This document shows positions 46,770 to 61,474 of a DNA stretch of 64,000 nt, piece after piece. A program made the translations under genes and the position numbers. Below the pieces are notes generated by a model. That model worked only from the letters and a program-made list of their open reading frames with translations, searched no databases and was not told where the DNA came from. The DNA comes from Isoetes taiwanensis (Eukaryota > Streptophyta > Lycopodiopsida > Isoetales > Isoetaceae): the NCBI GenBank assembly GCA_021234155.1, contig JAJEKV010000071.1, positions 5,206,483 to 5,270,482 of the forward strand, written 5' to 3'. Position 1 is the stretch's first letter. Each line of letters begins with the position of its first letter.

Positions 46770-49700
46770 ATGGTCAATATAGACGGTGCACGTAATGCCT
46801 CATGGCAGACACCCTCGAATACTAGCAGATTAACACCTGAGCAGGAACTCATGTTGATGAAGCGGCAGCTAGTAGAGCTCCAGGCTTATGTGTTAAATGC
46901 CAACCCACCACAGCACATGCAGGAGGACGGACCGGAGTTACCTCCGTTACCATCAAGTCCACCACCACAGCAGCCACCTGCACCGGAACCAAGCCCTGTA
47001 CCCGCACAAAGGAGGCACCGTTCCAAACATCGTCGAAGCTCGTCTACGGATAGTGCCGCATCCTCATAATCAGCCACTTCTGGGTCCTCAGAGTCGTCTA
47101 TATCATCTGGTGACCATGCAAAGCTCTGGGCCAAGGAGTACCGTAAGACGGTTGATACGGCCATAACCAGTATATGGAAAAACAGGAAATTGGCCCAGTT
47201 TGATAGGAAATCTAGAGGCGGGCTGAATGCAGAGTCCTGGTGGACGAGATGAAGGAGTTTGGGAAATCCTATGGCATGACAGAGAAAGATACAGGAAAAG
47301 TTGCCACTACAAACCTTACAGGGGCCACTCATATTTGGTGGAAGGGCTATGCTAGAGCCAAGCATCTGGACAGAAGCAGATGCAAGTTCAAAAAGTTTGC
47401 CAAAGCTTTTAAGTCGCATTATGTGCCCCGTGCGCACAAATGCCAACAGATTCAGACTTTTTACAGGTTGGAGCAGAAGGGTATGTCAGTTCAGGCCTAC
47501 ACAGATGAATTCATGCGCTTGAGGCTGTATGTCCCTGGTATGAATGAGAAGAGGGCGGTGGAGGGCTATATTGAAGGGTTGGCCCCCTCATTTAAACGAA
47601 TGGTTAAGGCCATAGATCCGAAGTCAGTTGCAGAGGCTGAGGCTAAGGCATTGAGCCTTGAAGAGGAAACACCAAGAAACCAGTACCAACGTCATGCCTC
47701 TTACTCCCAGCCGCGCCCGTACACACCTTACAAGCCCCGCTCACCAAGTCCGGGGCCCTCTCAGCAGAACTCTTACGGCCGCCAGGAAAAGAAAGTCACC
47801 TTCAGCATGCCCGACAAGCCGAACAATGCCGGTAAGGAAGTTCGGAGCCTCTTACAGTCTATTCCCAAAGAGGCCCGAGAGCAGCTCCGTAGAGATAAGG
47901 CATGTTGCAGGTGTATGCGGCCCGGGCACTTCATGCAGAATTGCCCTTATGTCACACAGACTGTCCAGCTGGCCATGGCCGACCTTGATTGGGACGATCT
48001 TGAGTCTACACTACCTGTCGAGGAGGAGGCTCCCGAGTATATTCACGGTGCGTCCCATATCCTTGCAGCCATAGAAACCGGCAATGCTGAAAGCCAGCCT
48101 GCCGTTATTTCTACTATAGGTCAAGTAGACAGTAAGCCTTTCATAATTCTTATGGATACGGGAAGTACACATAATTTTGCTTCCTCTAGAATGGCCCAGG
48201 TATTGCAGCTTGAGACTTTGAGGTCCCGACCAAAACTTGTCACTTTAGCCAGTGGTAAAATCAGACATACTCATGGCCGTCGCATTAACCTTGAAATGCA
48301 GCTGCCGGGTGCACCAGTTGCATTGGGTGCCGAGTTAATGGATATCGGCAAATATGATCTGATTGTCGGCATGGAATTCTTGGCATCTGCAAAAGCCAAT
48401 ATAGACTGCGAAAAACGGGAGGTTACCTTCAACGCAGCTAATGGAGCCCGCGTAACTATTAAAGGTGATCCTTTAAACCCCATTATGCAGTCTATGTCCA
48501 TCAGGCAGTTAAATAAGGCTATACGCAAGGTTAAGCTACTTTGCGTCATCAGACTTGCCTCCATTGAGTCAGATGCCAAACAGAAGCAAGTAGTTGATGC
48601 TTTGTCAGAGGGCATTGCTGATCTTCTCAGGGAATTTAGCGATCTCTTTCCAGACGAGATCCAGAAACTTCCTCCGTTCAGAGGGGTAGAATGTGAGATA
48701 GCTTTGGAACCAGGTACTAAGCCTACCAGTAAGGCCCCATACCGTATGAGTCCCCCTGAATTGGCAGAGCTTAAGAAGCAACTTCAGGAGTTACTAAACC
48801 TAGGTTTCATTCGTCCTAGTGTTTCGCCTTTTGGCGCTCCTATCCTTTTTGTTAAGAAGAAGGATGGCTCCCTCAGGATGTGCATTGATTATAGGCAACT
48901 TAACAAGCATACGATCAAGAATCGCTATGCTTTGCCTAGAGCAGACGATCTTATGGACCAGTTACAAGGGGCCAGGTACTTCTCAAAGATTGACTTACGC
49001 TCCGGATATCACCAAATAAGAATTAAAGAGGAGGATATCCATAAGTCTGCTTTTCACACTAGATATGGGCATTATGACTTTACCGTTATGCCTTTTGGAT
49101 TAACTAATGCCCTCACAACTTTTATGCGGTTGAATGATGTCTTCCGACAATACTTGGATGACTTTGTTGTTATTTTCTTTGACGACATTTTCATCTATAG
49201 TAAGACCCTGGAGGAGCATGAGAAATATCTTCGGTTGGCCCTACAAAAGCTAAGAAGTCACCAACTCTTTGCCAAGTTCTCTAAGTGCAAGTTTGCCACT
49301 CTGAAGGTGGATTATTTGGGACATGTCATTTCAGCAGAGGGAATTGCTACAGATCCAGCAAAGATAGAGGCAGTCAAGGATTGGCCCATTCCAGGTAATG
49401 TTTAAGAGGTCCGAAGCTTCTTGGGATTGGCAGGATATTACCGTAAGTTTGTTAAGGATTTTGCAAAGATTGCAGCATCTCTTACCGATCTTACAAAGCA
49501 TGAGAAAGTGAGGGATTGGATTGAGCATTGGAAAGCAAAAGTCCAGGGAAGTTTTCAGAAGCTTAAGGATGCTTTGACATCGGCACCAGTCCTCACATTG
49601 CCGGACCCCGAAAAGGATAAACTAGTAGCAACGGATGCCAGTAAGATTGCTACCGGTGCGGTCCTAATGCAGGAGGGGAGGGTTATTGCCTATGATTCAA

Positions 49701-51511
49701 AGAAAATGAACGAAACTGAACAGCGATACCCTACCCATGATCAGGAGTTGTTGGCTGTTGTCCGCGCTCTGCGTATATGGAGACACTACCTTCTTGGTAG
49801 AAGATTCCAGCTTGATACAGATCATCAGAGTCTCCGTTATCTATCAACCCAGCCGAATCTCAACCTCCGTCAAAGGAGATGAATGGAGTTTCTGGAGGAG
49901 TATGATTTTGAGATTATGTATAATCCTGGGAAACACAATGTGGTTGCAGATGCGTTGTCACGCCATCCCTTGTTAACCCGAACCCATTGTAACGCGATTT
50001 CCACACTCACCAGTGAGTTCGGAAAACAGATAGAGCAGACCTTGGCCACGGATCCAGAGTTCCGTGATGTGTGGGATAGTTTGGCTAAGGAGGCACACAC
50101 AGATAAAGAACGTGAAGCTTTCCGTTCGTATAAGAAAGAGGGCAATTTGTTATATCACAAAGACAAGTTGTGTGTACATGAGACTTCAGGAGTACGTAAG
50201 CTTATTCTCCATGATACACACAACAGCCCGATAGCTGGACATGCAGGTTTTATGAAGACCTACTTCAAGATCCGCTCCAGTTATTTTTGGCCTTCTATGA
50301 AGAAGGACATTGCCCGGTATATTAAGCAGTGTCAGGTGTGTCAGCAAACCAAGGCTGAGCAACTAAGGATTCCAGGAGAGTTGCAACCTCTGGATGTGTC
50401 CAATGCCAAATGGGAAGTAATAACCATGGATTTCATTGTGGGCCAAGGATATGATGCATTGATGGTAGTGGTCGACAAATTGTCGAAAATGGCTCATTTC
50501 TTGCCATGTCGTACCACGGATACAACCTTCGATACCGCTTTGCTGTTTACAAAGGAGGTCTTCAGATTGCATGGAATGCCATGAGTTATTGTATCCGACA
50601 GGGATCCCAAATTCGTAAGTGCATTCTGGAAAGATTTCTTTGCCACCATTCAAACCAAGCTTGCTATGAGTACGGCATATCATCCTCAGACGGACGGTCA
50701 GACAGAGCGTACCAATCGCATTATAAAGGATATGCTACGAAGTTATGTGTGGAGTAAGCAATCACAATGGGCTGTCTATATTTATTTGGTCGAGTTTGCC
50801 TATAATAGCATGAAACAGGAGTCTTCTAGAATGTCTCCCTTCATGATAAATTATAGTTATCAATGCCTTACTCCAGACACATGGCATAATCCCGTTTCTA
50901 AGGTGGAGGTTTCTCAACAACTCCTCTTGGAAATGCAAGCTTTGGTTGAAGAAGTTCGTGGTTACTTAGTGGCTGCACGTAGTCGTCAAAAGAGTGTTGC
51001 AGATAAGCACAGGACCCCACGAGTCTTCCAGGTGGATGAATCGGTTTGGCTCAAGATTAAGGTCAAACAAGCCAAGCTTAAGATTGGCAACTGCAAGAAG
51101 CTGGCACCCAGATGGGCTGAGCCGTTCAAGATCATTGAACGTGTTGGAGAACATGCATATCGTTTGGATTTGCCACCCCACTTGAAGATCCACAAGGTTT
51201 TTCACGTGAGTCTTCTGAAACAACACACCCCAGATCCAAAGGAGATCTTGGATACATCCACCCTTCTTGAAATGACAGAAGAGCATCTAGAGATAGTGTC
51301 TGAAGCTCTTCTTGATCGAGCCTATAAGCAGACCAGAAGGAGTCAAATGCTGCAGTATTTGGTTAAGTGGAAACACTTGCCAGTTGAGGATGCTACGTGG
51401 GTGATGAAGATAGACCTTGAGAAGCACTATCGGGACTTCATGCGGGAATCTCAGGGCCGCACCATCAACGATGCTATCAACCCCGCACCCGGCGGTAAGC
51501 TTGAAGGCTAG
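46770..51511 (+). pseudogene. E1 gag-pol, chromodomain Ty3/gypsy, interrupted
   Basis: ATG 46770 opens Gag with a Pro-rich stretch; a stop at 47067 and a frameshift near 47240 lead to the main frame. Visible in order: Gag ([20 protein letters not shown]), CCHC knuckle [15 protein letters not shown] (about 47903), protease [11 protein letters not shown] (about 48150), RT ([33 protein letters not shown], catalytic [10 protein letters not shown]), RNase H (ATDASKIATGAVLMQEG, DTDHQSLRYL), integrase HHCC (GHAGFMKTYFKIRSSYFWPS ... CQVCQQTK), core (ITMDFIVG, VSDRDPKF, YHPQTDGQTERTNR) and a C-terminal chromodomain (LQYLVKWKHLPVEDATWV). Further in-frame stops: TAA 49403, TGA 49880 (conserved Trp before MEFLEEYDF) and TGA 50582. 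RT also lacks one residue in MRLNDVF. Inactive, but recognisable over its whole length. Confidence 0.92.
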
Positions 51512-52175
51512 ATTCGCCGCGAATCCTGCAGTAGAGGGGTAGATGCATCGTGGTTAACAATAGTTACCGATGATGAGATCACCTTCGTGTTCTCTAGGAC
51601 GTGGTGTATTGTCAATGTTGGCATGACTGCGAACTGCTTGGCAAGCATATAGTTCATAGGCCGCGTTCATCTCGGCTACAATAGGAACTTGGCCATTCCT
51701 TACGCTGCAATGGATTGCGAACCATAGGCATGATAGGTTCCCTTGTAGCTAGGTTTTCCTTTTATTCTTATAGGGGGTGGTCCCTTCAACCACAACCTAC
51801 TTATATTATCTATATATACTAATCTATTGACATGTGCAGGCCAGTGAGCAGTACGTGACCTGCCCATGTATAGAGGGTTGCTGATGGCGCCACTTCTCCA
51901 GTTTTATTTTGTCTACATGTGTTACTTTTTTTTGTCACTGTGATGTTGATATCGGACTTCGGTCCTTAAACCTTTTTATCATAAGTATGTGAAATGCACC
52001 TTGGTGCTTAAACTATTATATGTTTTAAACTTTAATGTTATTACCTTCGGAAATAAGGAATTACCTTCCTTTCTTGTGTATACTTTCTTCTATTTCAGTT
52101 CCTTCCATTAACCGTCATTTGTGTAACTAACTCCAATGCTGAGGACATCATTATTTCTAGGGGGGGGGAGGAGAA
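51512..52175 (+). other. E1 3' untranslated region and polypurine tract
   Basis: No ORF. The last part (ATGCTGAGGACATCATTATT) precedes a G-rich polypurine tract at about 52160-52175 directly before the LTR. A segment at 51957-52020 is inverted in the E1-like copy at 26111-26172. Confidence 0.75.
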
Positions 52176-53780
52176 TGTGACGTTCCACGTATTTATACGG
52201 TATACGTATAAATATACTGACACGTCACACAATAAGGTACGCCACCATGGGGTATTTTAACCTAGGGAGTTGACTTAAAAGGGATTAATTTAGCTATGCT
52301 AAATTAATTATTAAAGGATAATTACCTATAATTAAGGAAATAGTATCTAATTGACTCAATTAAGTTAATTGATTAATTAGGAAGGCGCCACTTGGCCAAA
52401 CTCGATTGGCCAGCATGGGAATGCTAACTTGGGGCATCAAGTTGGATCCCTACCCCATTTGGCTCATAATCGAGCCAGGAGGAGGAGCTGTGGAGCGCCC
52501 CAGTTGTTGCTAAGCGCCCAAGTTGTTGTTGACGCCCAAGCTGTTGCTGAACACCCAAGTTGCTGAAAGATGGAAGTGCCCCATGATAACGGATCTAGCA
52601 GAAACTCGGGTTAGTGGGTAGTCTAGCTTGAGCTTCTAGGATAGCGCCTTAGTTAGTCTTCTCTGGTTATCTTTGTTAAGATTAACCCTTCTTTGGTACT
52701 TAGGATTACATTTCAATTATGGATTATGTTTTGTTATGGATGTATGGATGAATCTATGATAGTATCTCTGTTAGCCTTTCATAAATCAGGGATTAAAGGG
52801 GGGGTAGAGACCTCTGTGCCTTATGCTCTTAGTATGCTCCTAGTAGTTCCCTTAGTTCCCAATAAATGCGGCATGTGCACAAGAGACCACCGAGTCGTGG
52901 ATGCTATGGAACTGCTTAGCACTAGAGAAGGGACGCAGTGGTAAAGTGGGGGTGGGATCTTGCATGAACATACAAGGCTCCTGGGACTCCTACAAAGTGG
53001 GCTAGGCACGATAGCCGGTCCACGCCGAGGGGCGGGTATGGGTCTGACACTCCAGGGGTGCAGAGGTGTGACTTTGTATGGGGCACCTGTGACTTTGTGT
53101 AGATTTAGGGGGAGTAAGCCTGCACGGATGCGGGGTCGTTGATGCGGCACCTATTCTCTAGCTCACCCATGGAACCGTTGTGATCCCGGAAGGGGGCGCT
53201 TCCCAGCCTGCCTCATCCGGGACAGGTCTTCATGAAACCCAGGAGTAGGCTCGGAAGGGTGATACCTTGAGTCCAAGGTCTCCAGGAAGGCTATAGTGAT
53301 GCCATAGCATGATTCGACTCATCTGCAAAGTGTGCACAGGAGGGGCGGATGGAGTAGACAACCCTAGCCGATGTTCTATGCCAGCCAGTCTGTGTCTAGG
53401 TCTGCTGATCTCTTGAGACCTAGCCGTCAGTCGATCCTCACTGGAGTCTGAGCCGGGGTAGAACCATGGGTCTGGGGTGTTTTCTCTAGTATTAAATGTA
53501 TCTTCTCTGTTATTATCAGTTGGATGGATGTGCCACCCTTCGTGGTGGTAGTTATGATATGATTATGTTGTATGCTAACCTTGTATTCACGCTTTCGCGA
53601 CATAGGAGCCCCATTGAAGGCGTGGGCCGAATGACCCCTCTGTGTCCTTCACTCGAGCATCTTTCCATGGATGGCCCGAGTTAGATGGAGGGCCCTGCTC
53701 ATGGCGAGATGGTTGCCATGGGAGGGGAAAGTCCCCGTATGTATACGCCCGAGCGTCGTATATGTTCTGGGAGCATCACA
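52176..53780 (+). repeat. E1 right LTR
   Basis: 1605 bp, TGTGAC ... ATCACA (last G of GTCACA changed to A), followed by ACCAA at 53781-53785. Confidence 0.93.
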
Positions 53781-53785
53781 ACCAA

Positions 53786-55540
53786 GAGCAAAATCAAAAG
53801 CATCTGCTTCGACAAACATGACCGCAAAGGATCTGCATGAGCAAGAACTGGTGTCGTGGTGAAAGCATGCTTCAGTGTAACAAAAGCAGATTCCGCTTCC
53901 ATATTCCATTCAAATGGTACGTCCTTAACTGTGGGGTGTGTCAAAGGAAGAGCAATCTTCGAATAATCCCGAATGAAACGCCGATAGAAATTGGCAAACC
54001 AAATCAAATAGTGAACATCTCAAACGGTTGAAGGTGTTTGCCACTCTAGAATAGTGCTGACCTTTTCGGGGTCCATAGAGACTCCATGTGGAGTGATATG
54101 ATAGCCAAGGAACTCCACATTATCCTGTTCGAACTGACACTTCTCAAATTTAGCATATAACCCGTGCTCACAAAGCTTCTGAAGGACCTGTTGGACATGC
54201 CTCTCATGTTCTTCAAAAGTCTTAGAATAAATAAGAATATCATCCAAATAGATGATGACAAAAGTAGAACTCCCAGAAGGCATCATTGGCCATGTGCTGG
54301 AATACTGCTGGAGCATTGGTAAGCCCAAACGGCGTAACTGTGTACTCAAAATAGTCATAGCGAGTACGAAAAGCTGCTTTTTCACTCATCACCCCGGATC
54401 TGGATAAGATTGTAGGCACCCCGAAGATCAATCTTCATAAAATAACGTGCGCTTTGGAGTCGCTCAAACAACCCTGCGATCAGAGGAAATGGATATCAAT
54501 TTGGCACTGTGATTTTATTGAGGCCACGATAATCAACGACCAGATGCAGAGAATCATCCTTTCTTTTTACGAAGAAGATAGGTGCTCCAGCAGGGGACTG
54601 AGAATGTCGAATGAAGCCAGTGGCTAAAATCTCTTCAATATAATCCCGCAAAACCTTCAACTCAGCGGGAGATAGACCATATATCGGACCATGTGGTGGC
54701 ATTGTGTCGGGCTGCAAATCAATGGGACAATCGTATGGATGATGCTCTGGAAGCTTGCTGGCCTTGACTTTGTCAAAAACATCAGAGAATTCGCCATATT
54801 TATCTGGGAGCATTGGGGCAGACTTCCAGATTTATCTAGGAGCATTGGTGCCGATGGATGAACCTGGATTGTAAATACTGAACTTGAATTTTGCCTTCCA
54901 AATTTAATAAACTCGTGAAGTGAAATCTTCGAGATACAAAACTTAGGGCATGAAGAAGCCTCTACAGGAGCAGGAGCAGGAGCAGGAGCTGGAACTAGAA
55001 CTGGGACAGGAGCAGGAACTTGAACAAGAACTGGAGCTAGAACATGATCGAGAGCATGGTCAGAATCTGGGGCATAAATTGGAGCAGAGACAAGAGTCGA
55101 ATTAGAACATGGCGCAGAAGCAAGAACAGCAAGGACGAAATCTAGAGCCCACGATACTGCACGGACTGAAGTTGATGTTGATGCAGAGGCCTGAACTGCA
55201 GATTTACTGGAACTAGAGCTACAACCAGCAAGTCAAAATGATCTAGTACGTCAATAAATCTGTGGGTTATGTAGCTCGAGCCAGGATAGACCCAAGACTA
55301 CTGGTGCATATGGGCTAGCGATGAGATAGAAGGAAATGCTACAAGAAACTCCCTCGAACAAAACCTAAAGAGGCTCAGTACATTCTGTGACTGCACCCGA
55401 GGAGACCTCCCATCCATCAATCACTTCGACAGAACTGGGATGCTCAACCTGGCTTCTAGGGATGGCGTGCTTACTGGTGAACGCACTATCCATAAAGCAA
55501 GCATTTACACCACAATCAAGTTGCGTCAATGCTTCCAACC
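53786..55540 (-). pseudogene. Old Ty3/gypsy element, protease-RT-RNase H (right half)
   Basis: Minus strand, 5' to 3': protease-like (LTQLDCGVNACFMDSAFTSK, then ISFYLIASPYAPVVLGLSWL) at about 55525-55260; a Pro/Ala-rich or low-complexity region (54955-55030); RT from 54813 (HHPYDCPIDLQPDTMPPHGP, SPAGAPIFFVKRKD, VVDYRGLNKITVPN), then [32 protein letters not shown] and FEKCQFEQDNVEFLGYHITP; RNase H start ([20 protein letters not shown], then [10 protein letters not shown]) ending at E1. The frame changes several times. It continues at 13134-12784. LTRs were not located. Confidence 0.85.
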
Positions 55541-55685
55541 TCCGATTTCAATGATGTAGAGATGAAAAATGTCTTGCTGACCTTATCCGATAGAATAAAC
55601 ACGTCAAGAAGTGTGGAAGGATTCTGAGAAAAGGCGGCCAGCCGACGAATTACATGTTAATATGAACATGTGATAGATATTGCTG
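55541..55685. other. Spacer, nothing seen
   Basis: Transition from gypsy sequence to the tandem duplication. Confidence 0.4.
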
Positions 55686-56800
55686 CCATACCATGATAGG
55701 AAAAGAAGACTCTCTCCATCGTATCTTTTTATTATAATTATAAAATTCTTTAGTAATGCATAAATGCTTTTTAACATATATCTTCTTCCAATCTTGATGG
55801 TGATTATATGTTTACATTCAATAGGGTCCCATAATGCAAGAAGGAACAACTGAATGTTTTGTCCTTTGAGAAGGATATTTTCCCCTTCATCTAAGTGATG
55901 CTACTTGCTAGAACAAAGACAAAAAACCAAGCGTACAAACTTTGATATCAAAGCGTAAGCGTTCAAGCGTACAAACACTTTGCTATCAAAGGATGGGATG
56001 CGCTGTATTTGACCTTATACAAGAATTTCATTCTAGTTTCAATTCTATTGTGGAAGGGTTGCCAATGCGCATCAATGCGAAGGCATATCTGACGCAGCAG
56101 AATTGAAACTAGAATGAAATTATTGCTAGTGAAGCTTTGGATGTAATATGCAGGTAAAAACAATTAAAAAGCCGGTAAAAGATAAGAATACAAGTAAAAT
56201 CTGCCAGAACTATCGGAATAAGGAGCCATACGGCCATACCATAATAGGAAAAGAAAATTCTCTCCATCGTATCTTTTCATGATTGTAAAATTCTTTAGTA
56301 CTGTGTAAATGCTTTTTAACATATATCTTCTCCCAATCTTTATGGCGATTACATGTTTACATTCAATAGGGTCCCATATGCAAGAAAGAGCAACTCAATG
56401 ATTTGTTCTTAGAGAAGGACATTTTCCCCTTCATCTATATGTTGCTACTTGCTAGAACAAAGGCAAAGGACCAAGCGTACAACACTTTGCTATCAAAGCG
56501 TACCAAGCGTACAAGCACTTTGCTATCAAAGGATGGAATGCATTGTATTTGACTTTAAGTATACAAGAATTTCATTCTAGTTCCAATTTTGTTGTGGACG
56601 GCTTGTCGAGGTGCATCCGCATGGAGGCATGCCTGACACAGTAGAATTGAAATTAAAATGAAATTATTGTTACATGAAGTTTTGAATAGGGTAATTCTGT
56701 GAATTTGCAGGTAAAAGACGGCTAAAATATGGGTAAAAAGGCAAGAATGCAAATAAAAATTGCCAGAACTGCCAAAATGCAAGTAAAAATTTGGAGCAGG
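55686..56800. repeat. Tandem duplication, about 545-bp unit, with hairpins
   Basis: 55686-56230 and 56235-56790 are diverged direct copies (shared CTCTCCATCGTATCTTTT, ACATTCAATAGGGTCCCATA, CAAGCGTACAA, ACTTTGCTATCAAAGGATGG). Each holds a foldback: in the first, 56029-56051 and 56097-56119 pair over about 23 bp (AATTTCATTCTAGTTTCAAT arm); in the second, about 56567-56588 and 56642-56664 pair less perfectly. No coding. Confidence 0.8.
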
Positions 56801-57469
56801 AAGACTAGTGGCATTCAGGTTCAGAACTTTGCCTACGTGTCGTGTTAGGATTCGCTATGGGGGCAGAATTTCTCCTACTCAAACTTTACGTGCAATGATA
56901 TGGTAATTGGTCCGTGGAATGCTTTATGTTGCTCCACCGATCCTTTGCATAATGGAAGTTTGCCTCAACATTCTGCTTTCACCTATGTTTATTCATAATT
57001 TGCCATGTGTCGATCCCTCTCCAGTTACCTTAACACCCAACTCCTCGAGTTTATAGAGATTCAATGCTTGAGATGCAATCTCGGCCAATGCCTTACTAGA
57101 GCCATAACACACTATAAGCAAACCCTGTTTCATAGAATAGAATAAACCCTTAAGTTTTATTAAATGCGACCCAGATTAATGCTAATGGCGATCGGACGAC
57201 CCAAAACTCTCGGAGCAGGGTGTTAAGGACCAATTATCATATTGGAGAAGCAAGGTAATTGATCCTCCATTCTACAACAGAGGGAGACCCTGCTCCCGAC
57301 CTCCACTTTGCGACGCTCCTCCCTCAATTACCTTACTCATATACACGAAAGGAATTAGTAGCTAAATGTGGAAAATATCCCTAGTCCTTCTAAATGTTTT
57401 TAACAAGATAGCGCACACAGTTAAGTAATTTAGCTTTGCCATTTCACATTACTCAATCAAAAAACAACA
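56801..57469. other. No gene seen
   Basis: Short frames only; no family recognised. Confidence 0.5.
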
Positions 57470-58645
57470 TTAAAGAATGTGGCAAACAAAAAATTTCATG
57501 TTCTCCACAGACCAAAACAACCTTTTATTTGCGTCTCGAAGGACCACAAATTGAATAATTTTATGTCAATTGTCATTTTGGTTAAGTTTGAAAGCACCTT
57601 TTACTTAAGATACTTTTCTCAATGGTTATACTTGGTGGACATCTTGTGTGCTATTTGTTTGAATAAAGGTTAGTAAATGGAACAGTGTCATGGCCATATC
57701 CTAGCCGTTTGGTGATTCAATCTCTTTGAATCCCGTACAAGATTCGGCCAAGAGACAACATTCCAAGTAGTTGTGACCTAGCTCGTGCATGCAATTTGGA
57801 TTAGGAAGTTACAAAACTTAAGAGGTGGTCATCTGATCTTCTTGATCAACTGCCAATTCTTAAGGTTTAACTCAAAAAATATGTTGTTAAGTGGTGAGAC
57901 TTTCATACAAGCGAAAGATCAAAAGTTTTCTGTGTAGCAGATACAATGCAGATAATTATTTGTCGGCATTCAAATTGCTTTACGATTGTCGACGACCCCG
58001 AATACATGGACCAAAATGTTTGCTCTACCTAAGCCCTTTGTTGTCAATATCACTGCTACAAAAAGTTCATGTTCTCCACCGACCAAAACAACCTCTCATT
58101 GTCTTGTTTTGCGTCTGAAGGACCACAAATTTCACAATTGTATGCCAATTGTCATTATGATTGAATTTGGAAATATCTCTTGGGCTTCATTAAAGGATAC
58201 TTGTTGGATCTTGTATGCTATTTCTTGAACAAAAGGTTAAAAAATGGAATAGTGTCATGGTCATATCCTTGCATTTGGTGATTCAATCTCTGGAATCACC
58301 AAGGTTTGAGATTTGGTCATGATGCAACATGGAGGGCAGATGTATCTTCTGCCTTAATACTAATGCCTTACTCCTAATCAGTTGGTGCATGCAATTTAGA
58401 TCATGAAGTTACAAAGCTTACGAGGTGGTCATCTGATCAATTCAAAAGGTTTAACTTGTAGTTAAGTGGTGAGACTTAGAGATCAGAAGTTTTCATTGTA
58501 GCAGATACAATACAGATGATTATTTATTGGCATCCAACAGGGATTGCGTCACGAATGTCGATGACCCGGAATACATGGACCAAAAATGTCGCTCTACATA
58601 GATCCATTGTTGTCAATATCACCACTAGAAATATCAAACAATGTG
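57470..58645. repeat. Tandem duplication, about 590-bp unit
   Basis: 57480-58060 and 58065-58640 are diverged direct copies: TTCATGTTCTCCAC with CCAAAACAACC, then AGTGTCATGG with GGTGATTCAATCTCT, then AAGTGGTGAGAC, AATACATGGACCAAAA and TTGTTGTCAATATCAC occur in the same order. Non-coding. Confidence 0.8.
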
Positions 58646-58699
58646 TGGTTTATCGTGGGTCCTGGTATCCACCAAATTGGAGTTCTAAAGGTCTCAAAA

Positions 58700-58815
58700 G
58701 TCTAACGAACGTGCCATGATTTGCCACGTCATATAGCCCGTGCACGTGCCATAAATATCAACCGTCGGATAAATACGGCGCGTGCGGGATACGCACGCTG
58801 CCATTTAAGGCACGC
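58700..58815 (+). promoter_or_regulatory. Candidate ACL5 promoter elements
   Basis: TGCCACGTCA (58722-58731) and GCACGTGC (58742-58749) are ACGT-core elements of the kind bound by bZIP and bHLH factors. CATAAATATC (58750-58759) and GGATAAATACGG (about 58767) are TATA-like. They lie about 0.8 kb before the start codon; pyrimidine-rich leader-like DNA follows (58930-59200). The transcription start is not known from sequence. Confidence 0.4.
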
Positions 58816-59566
58816 GTGCTTGACTACGCTGTTTTTTTGGAGTCGTATTTCTTTCCCGAAATGGGGATTAAATGGTATTTCATATTTCTTATTTAAAAAA
58901 TAGTAATTAATTGTAGTTTAATTTATTGTTTTTTATTATTCCTTTGTGCTTTAGCGATGGCGGATGGAGAGCTGCCATTACCACCTCTTCTTTTCCTGTG
59001 GTGCTTGATGCTTCCGGTGCCTCCTATTTAATGCCACTCCCTTTCCTGTATTTCTCCATTCTTCTTCCTCTTCATTTTCAATTTTCAATCTTCTAGCCCT
59101 TTTTTCCTCCTAATTCAGGTCTCCTTTCTATCCCAAGTCATCTATTTTTTCTTGCTTTGCAAACCCATCTTTTAGATTTGTTAATTTTTTCAAGCTGCAA
59201 TTTTAGTGAACAATGCATTCTAGTAAGCTCTCAGTTTGCTTTTTGGGTTTTCTGTTTTATATATAGCTCTGTTATTTCTCTTGAGTTTCTGGGCATGGCT
59301 TAGAATTATGAATGGAGCTAAGCTTTGGCTGATATAGTTTTTTCTTTCCGATTCGAATCTGTCATGTTGGACGGTGTATTAGGCAATGTGTTTCTTCATT
59401 TCTTTGTTGGATCGAGGAGTGATTTTACAATTTCCATTTTGTTTGATGATTCTCAGGTCTTGGAACCATCCATCGCCGGTTTATCGGCCCCAAAGCACGG
59501 CTTCTTTATTCATATTTGCGGTCCGGTCGGGGGAAGGAACAGCAAGCTCATTTGAAAGAAACAGAA

Positions 59567-61474
<1,908 letters not shown>

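Larger units (their letters stand above)
13135..53780 (+). mobile_element. E1: large chromodomain Ty3/gypsy element with cargo and nested insertions
   Basis: Bounded by LTRs 13135-14737 and 52176-53780, both starting TGTGAC; the left ends GTCACA and the right ATCACA. A perfect 5-bp duplication (ACCAA), a primer site TGGTATCAGAGCC at 14739 and a G-rich polypurine tract at about 52160-52175 complete it. gag-pol lies at the 3' end (46770-51511). Two later insertions, E2 (11.5 kb) and copia (5.0 kb), account for part of its 40.6 kb. The rest, about 15 kb between leader and gag, holds ORFs not normal for this group; whether all of it belonged to E1 or came by further insertions is not settled. It interrupts an older gypsy element. 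Confidence 0.9.
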
